This document shows, in pieces, positions 6,727-11,170 of a stretch of DNA of 11,170 nucleotides. Source of the stretch: Gemmatimonadota bacterium (lineage in GTDB: Bacteria; Gemmatimonadota; Gemmatimonadetes; Gemmatimonadales; GWC2-71-9); assembly GCA_029859185.1 (NCBI GenBank), contig JAOUDR010000043.1, positions 1 to 11,170 of the forward strand. Direction: 5' to 3'. A program made the position numbers and the translations under genes. Numbering within the stretch: the first letter of the stretch is position 1; each line of letters opens with the position of its first letter. Below the pieces are notes generated by a model that was not told where the DNA came from, did not search any database, and saw only the letters and a program-made list of their open reading frames with translations.

Positions 6727-7394
6727 TGCCCGCTGTCCGCCTTGCTCCCAGCATTTTGTCCGCCGACCTCGGACGGCTCGCCGATGACATCACACGCGCG
6801 GAGGCCGGCGGCGCGGATGTCATCCACGTGGACGTGATGGACGGGCGCTACGTCCCGAACCTCACCTTCGGTGCCGGCGTCATCGCGGCGGCGCACCGGG
6901 TGACGTCCCTGCCAATCGACGTGCACCTGATGGTGGTGGAGCCCGAGCGGTATCTGGAACCGTTTGCCGGCGCGGGTGCGTCAATCTTCACGTTTCACCC
7001 CAATGCGACGCGGCACGTGCAGCGACACCTGGTGGCCGCACGGGAGCTCGGGATGCGAGCCGGGCTCGCCCTGAATCCGGCGGACCCGCTGACGCTCGTC
7101 GCGGAAGTGCTGCACGACCTCGATCTGCTGCTCCTCATGACGGTGAACCCCGGGTTCGGCGGTCAACGTTACATTCCGGCGTCCACCGACAAGATCCGGC
7201 GCGCGCGCGCCCTGCTCGACGGGCATGGGGGCCGGATCTGGTTGGAGGTGGACGGGGGTATCACCCTGGAGACGATCGCCCAGGCATGGCAGGCAGGCGC
7301 GGACACGTTCGTCGCCGGATCGGCGGTCTTCGGAACCCCGGATCCGGAGACCGCGTTGCGAGCATTGCGGCGCCGCTGCGCCGTCGACGTCTGA
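6726..7394 (+). CDS. rpe: Ribulose-phosphate 3-epimerase
   Basis: Interconverts ribulose 5-phosphate and xylulose 5-phosphate in the pentose phosphate or Calvin pathway; metal-dependent TIM barrel in the cytoplasm. The product is 222 residues, standard length. Motifs: LAPSILSAD (6-14, Ser9), HVDVMDG (34-40, metal ligands His34 and Asp36), DVHLMV (65-70, His67), MTVNPGFGGQ (138-147, phosphate loop) and EVDGGI (174-179, catalytic and metal-binding Asp176). The ATG shares one base with the stop of the PASTA gene (TGATG), a typical stop-restart junction. The product shares xylulose 5-phosphate chemistry with central carbon metabolism and has no obvious link to neighbouring proteins beyond conserved gene order. 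Confidence 0.97.
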   Translation: MPAVRLAPSILSADLGRLADDITRAEAGGADVIHVDVMDGRYVPNLTFGAGVIAAAHRVTSLPIDVHLMVVEPERYLEPFAGAGASIFTFHPNATRHVQRHLVAARELGMRAGLALNPADPLTLVAEVLHDLDLLLLMTVNPGFGGQRYIPASTDKIRRARALLDGHGGRIWLEVDGGITLETIAQAWQAGADTFVAGSAVFGTPDPETALRALRRRCAVDV

Positions 7395-7404
7395 GAGAGG
7401 CAGC

Positions 7405-7941
7405 ATGGCAAGTCGTGGACAGTGGATCGCGGTCGGTGTGGTACTTGGGGTGATCGGGTTCGGCGTGGGCGCGGCGCTGCTGCTCACGCCCGAAATCACC
7501 CGCATCGAGCCCGGGACGCGTGCGCCGGACTACGAGGTGTTAAGCGTCACGGGGGATGACACCGTGCGCGTGAGTGACTTCCGCGGGGAGGTCGTCCTGC
7601 TCAACGTGTGGGCCACGTGGTGCGGGCCGTGCGAGCAGGAGATGCCGTCGATGGAACGGCTCCAACGGGAGATGGGGCCCCAGGGCCTTCGTGTCGTGGC
7701 GATCTCCGTCGACCAGGGTGATGTGAAGGACGTCCGGGAGTGGGTGGCAGAGCGCAATTTGTCGTTCACCGTGCTGCACGACCCGTCCGGGCGCATCCAG
7801 CAGGTGTACCAGACCACGGGCGTGCCCGAGAGTTTCGTGCTCGATCGTCGAGGGGTGATCGTCAAGAAGATCATCGGGGCGACGGAGTGGGATCACCCCG
7901 CGCAGAAGGCGCTGTTCCGGAGGCTGCTTGCCAGCGAGTAA
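7405..7941 (+). CDS. TlpA/ResA-like membrane-anchored thiol-disulfide oxidoreductase
   Basis: 178 residues. The N-terminal hydrophobic helix (about 8-27) looks like an uncleaved signal anchor, placing the domain outside the cytoplasmic membrane. The thioredoxin fold follows: GTRAPDYEV (37-45), the strand VVLLNVWATWCGPC with active site WCGPC (72-76), VVAISVDQ (97-104) and the cis-proline loop TTGVPESFVLD (137-147, Pro141). This layout is that of the TlpA/ResA/CcmG group, which reduces disulfides in apocytochromes or other envelope proteins; which partner is served here cannot be read. The start ATG 7405 is 4 bases after GAGAGG, 10 bases after the rpe stop. The 3' end overlaps the next gene by 14 bases. 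Confidence 0.93.
   Translation: MASRGQWIAVGVVLGVIGFGVGAALLLTPEITRIEPGTRAPDYEVLSVTGDDTVRVSDFRGEVVLLNVWATWCGPCEQEMPSMERLQREMGPQGLRVVAISVDQGDVKDVREWVAERNLSFTVLHDPSGRIQQVYQTTGVPESFVLDRRGVIVKKIIGATEWDHPAQKALFRRLLASE
7918..7923 (+). promoter_or_regulatory. Possible ribosome binding site of the YbbR gene
   Basis: CGGAGG sits 4 bases before the TTG at 7928, inside the end of the thioredoxin gene. It supports TTG as start, although the spacing is tight. A later in-frame GTG at 7970 has no comparable motif. Confidence 0.45.
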
Positions 7942-8869
7942 GCGCTGGATCGCCTGGCTGCGCGCGGCCGTGCTCGTCAACTGGCCGACCAAGCTCACCG
8001 CCCTGCTCCTCTCCGGCGTGCTCTGGGCCGCCGTCGCCGCCGAGGAGCCCACCACGCAGCTCGTCCCCGTCGCGCTCTCCGTCCAGGCGCCGGCAGGCCG
8101 GACGCTGACCGGCCAGTTGCCACCGGTGCAGGCGGTGTACGTCGGGAGCACCCGGGAGCTGATCAAGCTGTATTCGTCGCCCCCGACGATTCAGAAGATC
8201 CTGCCGGACACCCTGTCCGGCAGCGAGTTCGAACTCTCCTTGTCCCCACAAGATCTGCTGAACCCGACCCGGCTCAACGTCCGGGCCGAAGATGTCCAGC
8301 CGCGCACCATCCGGATCCAGCTCGACGAGGTCGTGCGTCGCACGCTCGTCGTGGAGCCGCGGATCACGATCACGCCCGATTCCGGCTATTCGGTCCAAGG
8401 CGGGATCGCCGTCGAACCGGGGTCGGTCACGGTCATGGGCCCGGACGCGATTCTGCGGGATCGCACCGCCATCCCAACCGTGGCCCTCGAGGTCAGCAAT
8501 GTGAACGCGGCGGTGCGCCGCATGGTGCCGCTCGATACGACGGGACTCGGCACCGCACGCGTGACACCGGCCGCGGTCGCGGTCTCCGCCGACGTGATGT
8601 TCATGGCGGAGCGGGTCCTGAGCGTACCGGTCTCGATCCGGGCCGACCGCCCGGGGATGCTCGTCGCCGACCCAGCCGCCGTGCTCGTCACCGTCCGTGG
8701 CCCCAGTCAGCGACTCGCCCGGCTCACGCGCGACTCCGTCTTCGTGGTGGCCACGGCCGACGCCACCGAGGAACCGCAGCGGGTGCCGCTCGAGGTCGTT
8801 CCCCCCGACGGTCTCACCGGCGTCGCGACCCCGGACACCGTGGTCGTGACGCGGCGGCCCCGTGGCTGA
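7928..8869 (+). CDS. YbbR-domain (CdaR-like) membrane-anchored protein
   Basis: 313 residues from TTG 7928; GTG 7970 is an alternative start that would still keep the membrane helix. A short basic N-terminus precedes one membrane helix (about 22-38), followed by an extracytoplasmic beta-rich region. I read three YbbR-like repeats at about 43-128, 130-212 and 213-308, recognisable from phrases such as VQPRTIRIQLDEVVRRTLVVEPRI-type junctions and PGSVTVMGPDAIL, VLVTVRGPSQRL. In Firmicutes the related CdaR regulates the diadenylate cyclase CdaA, but no cyclase gene is here, so the function is unassigned. It overlaps the thioredoxin gene by 14 bases and tsaD by 8 bases, and this tight packing suggests co-translation with both. 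Confidence 0.85.
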   Translation: MPASKRWIAWLRAAVLVNWPTKLTALLLSGVLWAAVAAEEPTTQLVPVALSVQAPAGRTLTGQLPPVQAVYVGSTRELIKLYSSPPTIQKILPDTLSGSEFELSLSPQDLLNPTRLNVRAEDVQPRTIRIQLDEVVRRTLVVEPRITITPDSGYSVQGGIAVEPGSVTVMGPDAILRDRTAIPTVALEVSNVNAAVRRMVPLDTTGLGTARVTPAAVAVSADVMFMAERVLSVPVSIRADRPGMLVADPAAVLVTVRGPSQRLARLTRDSVFVVATADATEEPQRVPLEVVPPDGLTGVATPDTVVVTRRPRG

Positions 8870-9902
8870 GGTCCTGCTCGGCATCGAGACCTCCTGCGAC
8901 GAAACCTCGGCCGCGGTGCTTGTTGGGGAACCGCGCAAACCGGAGCTCGCCAGCCTCGTCATCCTGTCGCAGGACATCCACGCCGTCTTCGGTGGCGTCG
9001 TGCCGGAGCTCGCGAGTCGGGCGCATCTGCGAACCCTCGATCCGGTCGTGCGCCGAGCGCTCGCCGAAGCGGGATTGCCGTTGACCGCCGTCGACGCCGT
9101 CGCCGTCACCTGCGGGCCCGGGCTCGTCGGCGCCCTGCTCGTGGGCGTGAGCTACGCGAAATCACTGGCGGCCGGGCTCGATCGACCCGTGGTCGGTGTG
9201 CACCACCTGGAAGGTCACTTGTTCGCCCCAACGCTCGAAGACCCGGATCTCGAACCGCCGTTCGTGGCCCTCCTGGTCTCGGGCGGCCATACGCTGCTGC
9301 TGGAAGTCGAGGCCTGGGGCCGCTACCGGCTGCTCGGGGAGACACGCGACGACGCCGCCGGCGAAGCGTTCGATAAGGTCGGCACCTTGCTCGGGGTCGG
9401 GTACCCCGGGGGGCCGGCCATCGAGCGGCTCGCCCGCGAGGGGACGGATCGGTTCCACTTCCCCCGCCCCATGCTGCACGACGGCTACGACTTCTCGTTT
9501 AGTGGACTCAAGACGGCCGTACTTCACGCCGTCCGGGCGTCGGTGGACCTCGAACGGGATCGGGCGGATCTGGCGCGGAGTTTCCAGGACGCGGTGTTCG
9601 ACGTGCTGGTGGAGAAGACGGCACGCGCGGTCCACGAGACCGGCCATCCGATCGTCGTGCTTGGCGGCGGCGTGGCGTGCAGTCACGCCCTGAGTCAGCA
9701 CATGGCCGATGGGCTGCGCGGGCTCGCCCGTGTCTCGGTCGCCCGTCCCAGGCTCAACGTCGACAACGCCGCCATGATCGCGCGGGCCGGCTGGTTCCGG
9801 TTCCAGCGAGGGGAGCGCCACGGCCTCGATCTCGACGCCAATCCATCGCTGCCGTTGCCCGGTCTCGAGCGTGACCGAACGCCTCCCTGCCCCGCGACCT
9901 GA
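8862..9902 (+). CDS. tsaD: tRNA N6-threonylcarbamoyladenosine transferase TsaD
   Basis: Transfers the threonylcarbamoyl group from threonylcarbamoyl-AMP to A37 of ANN-decoding tRNAs, with TsaB and TsaE; cytoplasmic ASKHA-fold ATPase. The product is 346 residues, usual length. Motifs: GIETSCDETS (7-16), VVPELASRAH (46-55), the metal-binding HHLEGH (His115 and His119), LVSGGHT (138-144), DDAAGEAFDKVG (163-174), GYPGGPAIE, FSFSGLK (211-217), VLGGGVACS (266-274) and the third metal ligand Asp301 in VDNAAMIA. The common Gly-Gly-Val-Ala-Ala-Asn motif reads GGVACS here, a mild variation. The GTG start overlaps the YbbR stop by 8 bases and has no strong ribosome binding site. tsaB and tsaE are not in the window. 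Confidence 0.97.
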   Translation: MAEVLLGIETSCDETSAAVLVGEPRKPELASLVILSQDIHAVFGGVVPELASRAHLRTLDPVVRRALAEAGLPLTAVDAVAVTCGPGLVGALLVGVSYAKSLAAGLDRPVVGVHHLEGHLFAPTLEDPDLEPPFVALLVSGGHTLLLEVEAWGRYRLLGETRDDAAGEAFDKVGTLLGVGYPGGPAIERLAREGTDRFHFPRPMLHDGYDFSFSGLKTAVLHAVRASVDLERDRADLARSFQDAVFDVLVEKTARAVHETGHPIVVLGGGVACSHALSQHMADGLRGLARVSVARPRLNVDNAAMIARAGWFRFQRGERHGLDLDANPSLPLPGLERDRTPPCPAT

Positions 9903-9914
9903 GGATCGCGCACG

Positions 9915-10748
9915 ATGACGGTGTATCCCCTGACCTTCTCGCTGTTCGGCTTTGAGATTACGGGCTTCGGAATCCTCATGATGCTCGCGTTTCTGGTGGC
10001 CGGGTGGGTCATGCAACTCGAGCTGCAACGCCGCGGGCTCAACCCGGAGTTCTCCGCGGACGTCGTCGTGGGAGGCGTGATCGGCGGCATCCTGGGGGCG
10101 CGTCTCTGGTACATGGCCCTGCACGGAGGCCCCCTCCTGTCACGCGGCGGGCTCGTCTGGTACGGCGGGTTCCTTGGCGGGGTCATTGCCGTCGTCGCCA
10201 TGGGTTGGTGGAAGCGCGTGCCCCTCCGCTTCACGTTCGAACTCGCGGCGCCGGCGCTGGCACTCGGCCATGGACTCGGACGGGTCGGGTGCTTCCTGGT
10301 CCAGGACGATTATGGAATGCCCACCACGATGCCGTGGGGACTGAAATTCCCGCAAGGCCAGCCCCCCACCACGGCCGCGGCGCTCGCCCAGTGGGGCATC
10401 GAGATCCCCGCCGGCACGCCTCCATCCACGGTACTCGCTGTCCATCCGACGCAACTGTACGAGGTGGCCGCCCTCCTGTTCATCTTCTGGCTCCTGTGGC
10501 GCCTGCGGCGTCACGAGCACGCTGTGGGCTGGCTGTTTGGCGCGTATCTCGTCGCGATCGGCGTGGAGCGCTTCCTCGTCGAGTTCGTTCGGGCCAAGGA
10601 TGATCGGTTCCTGGGGGTCTTCACGCTCGCGCAGGCGACCAGCATCGTCTTGTTGATCGTGGGCCTGGCTCTGATGCGCTGGCTGCGCACCCCCGACGGG
10701 TTCACCCCCCGACCCGTGGACGGACTCGCCCCGCGGACGACCGACTAG
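9915..10748 (+). CDS. lgt: Prolipoprotein diacylglyceryl transferase family protein, divergent
   Basis: Multi-span membrane enzyme that attaches diacylglycerol to the lipobox cysteine of prolipoproteins. The product is 277 residues with about seven hydrophobic segments. Supporting motifs: the early ITGFGILMMLAFLVAGW helix, WYGGFLGG (82-89), HGLGRVGCF (119-127, Arg123), VHPTQLYE (176-183) and the VERFLVEF segment (217-224), whose Arg219 and Glu223 match the E. coli Arg239/Glu243 pair. Differences: Tyr83 stands where E. coli Lgt has His103, Cys126 where it has Asn146, and QDDYG (130-134) where many bacteria have Gly-Cys-Cys-Tyr-Gly. A GAGG lies about 10 bases before the ATG. A probable lipoprotein gene two places downstream would be a natural client. 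Family assignment is firm; full Lgt activity is likely but not proven. Confidence 0.9.
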   Translation: MTVYPLTFSLFGFEITGFGILMMLAFLVAGWVMQLELQRRGLNPEFSADVVVGGVIGGILGARLWYMALHGGPLLSRGGLVWYGGFLGGVIAVVAMGWWKRVPLRFTFELAAPALALGHGLGRVGCFLVQDDYGMPTTMPWGLKFPQGQPPTTAAALAQWGIEIPAGTPPSTVLAVHPTQLYEVAALLFIFWLLWRLRRHEHAVGWLFGAYLVAIGVERFLVEFVRAKDDRFLGVFTLAQATSIVLLIVGLALMRWLRTPDGFTPRPVDGLAPRTTD

Positions 10749-10762
10749 CACGATCGGCCGCC

Positions 10763-11083
10763 ATGCCGGCACCGTCCGCCCCCGTGCAAGACCTGCTCGC
10801 CACCCTCGCGGCCGGTCGGGTGGCCCGGCTGGGCATGGATGAGTGGACGGCGATGGCCACGGCGTTTCCCGAGATGGAACGACATGCCACCGGCCTCGCC
10901 GGTGATCTCGTGATCGTGCAGGTCGCCGACGGTCTCGCGGCGGTCGAGGCGCCGACCGATCCGGAACGGGCCATACGGTACCTCGGCGACTGGGATGCCG
11001 TTCGACGATTCGTCGCCGAGCGACTCGCGCAGTACGAGCGCATGTGGGAAGGCTGCGGGTGCAGGATCGATTACTTCGGGTAA
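10763..11083 (+). CDS. Small conserved-looking protein of unknown function
   Basis: 106 residues, not recognised. It is a soluble-looking protein without signal peptide or membrane helix. The first two thirds contain alternating helical and strand-like stretches (VQDLLATLAAGRVARLG, MDEWTAMATAFPEME, AGDLVIVQVADGLAAVEAP). The C-terminal third is a charged helix with two tyrosines ending in EGCGCRIDYFG; Cys98 and Cys100 form a CxC pair 7-9 residues from the end that could bind a metal or form a disulfide. Codon use is like that of the neighbours. The start ATG lies 14 bases after the lgt stop with no clear Shine-Dalgarno. The frame is very likely real because it fills the space in register with the operon and its stop lies inside the next gene's start region. 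Confidence 0.75.
   Translation: MPAPSAPVQDLLATLAAGRVARLGMDEWTAMATAFPEMERHATGLAGDLVIVQVADGLAAVEAPTDPERAIRYLGDWDAVRRFVAERLAQYERMWEGCGCRIDYFG
11046..11052 (+). promoter_or_regulatory. Possible ribosome binding site of the last gene
   Basis: GGGAAGG lies 6 bases before the GTG at 11059 and inside the preceding gene. It supports an overlapping start for the lipoprotein-like frame. Confidence 0.4.
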
Positions 11084-11170
11084 CGGTCGTCTGGGCGCTG
11101 GCCGCGGCGTGGGCGTGTCAGATCACGACCGACGTGTCCAAGGTGGCACGCCTCGACGTTCGCGTGGTGG
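11059..11170 (+). CDS. Probable lipoprotein, 3' partial
   Basis: Open frame from GTG 11059 to the window end, 37 complete codons. It begins MQDRLLRVTVV, with a positively charged n-region, then a hydrophobic stretch WALAAAWA and Cys20, followed by QITTDVSK and a strand-like VARLDVRVV. This is the layout of a bacterial lipoprotein signal, although Trp at -2 and Ala at -3 make the lipobox imperfect. A Thr/Asp-rich segment just after the Cys is usual for exported proteins. The start overlaps the preceding gene by 25 bases; no in-frame ATG occurs in the visible part. The remainder of the protein is outside the window, so family and function cannot be named. Confidence 0.55.
   Translation, partial: MQDRLLRVTVVWALAAAWACQITTDVSKVARLDVRVV

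Noticed and set aside
7871..9109. Minus-strand open frame of 412 codons opposite the YbbR gene and tsaD
   Set aside because: Runs across three real genes on the other strand and is rich in Arg, Gly, His and Asp; no domain pattern.

Overview
This is a GC-rich stretch (I estimate close to 70% G+C) with every gene on the + strand. It contains 15 coding regions, two of them cut by the window edges. They are packed so tightly that the largest gap between neighbours is about 14 bases and many genes overlap. The gene content and order, together with YbbR and PASTA proteins beside housekeeping genes, suggest a Gram-negative-type bacterium of the Gemmatimonadota or a relative. That placement is inference from pattern and memory, not from a search. 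No RNA gene, insertion sequence, CRISPR array, riboswitch or terminator was recognised, and there is hardly any non-coding space to hold one.

Layout. (1) 1-997: 3' part of tgt, the tRNA-guanine transglycosylase, followed by yajC (994-1329), a small membrane partner of the Sec translocon. (2) 1326-2802: def and fmt, the deformylase and Met-tRNA formyltransferase that act at the two ends of N-formylmethionine metabolism. (3) 2814-4415: a thiazole-branch thiamine cassette made of a TenI/ThiE-like protein, the sulfur carrier ThiS and the thiazole synthase ThiG. It sits between fmt and rsmB, which are often adjacent in other bacteria. (4) 4424-7394: rsmB (16S rRNA m5C methyltransferase), a membrane-anchored protein with three PASTA domains and no kinase domain, and rpe (ribulose-phosphate epimerase). 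(5) 7405-8869: a TlpA/ResA-like membrane-tethered thioredoxin and a YbbR-repeat protein. (6) 8862-10748: tsaD (tRNA t6A synthesis) and an Lgt-family prolipoprotein diacylglyceryl transferase. (7) 10763-11170: an unrecognised 106-residue protein, overlapping by 25 bases the start of a probable lipoprotein gene that runs off the window.

How they fit together. The window reads as one long operon for tRNA and rRNA modification and start-of-protein processing (tgt, def, fmt, rsmB, tsaD), with envelope functions (yajC, PASTA protein, thioredoxin, YbbR protein, lgt, lipoprotein) and two metabolic inserts (thiazole synthesis, rpe). The backbone def-fmt-rsmB-...-rpe matches the well-known Firmicutes order def-fmt-rsmB-rlmN-prpC-prkC-rsgA-rpe. 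The PASTA-only protein here occupies the slot of the PASTA-bearing kinase PrkC.

The points most worth a second look are: a Tgt substrate pocket that resembles the eukaryotic queuine enzyme at the position of bacterial Cys158; the orphan PASTA protein at the PrkC locus; a TenI-like protein with Asn in place of the catalytic His; a thiG ribosome binding site written through the codons of the essential ThiS Gly-Gly tail; and a divergent Lgt motif. I did not find a clearly new multi-gene system.
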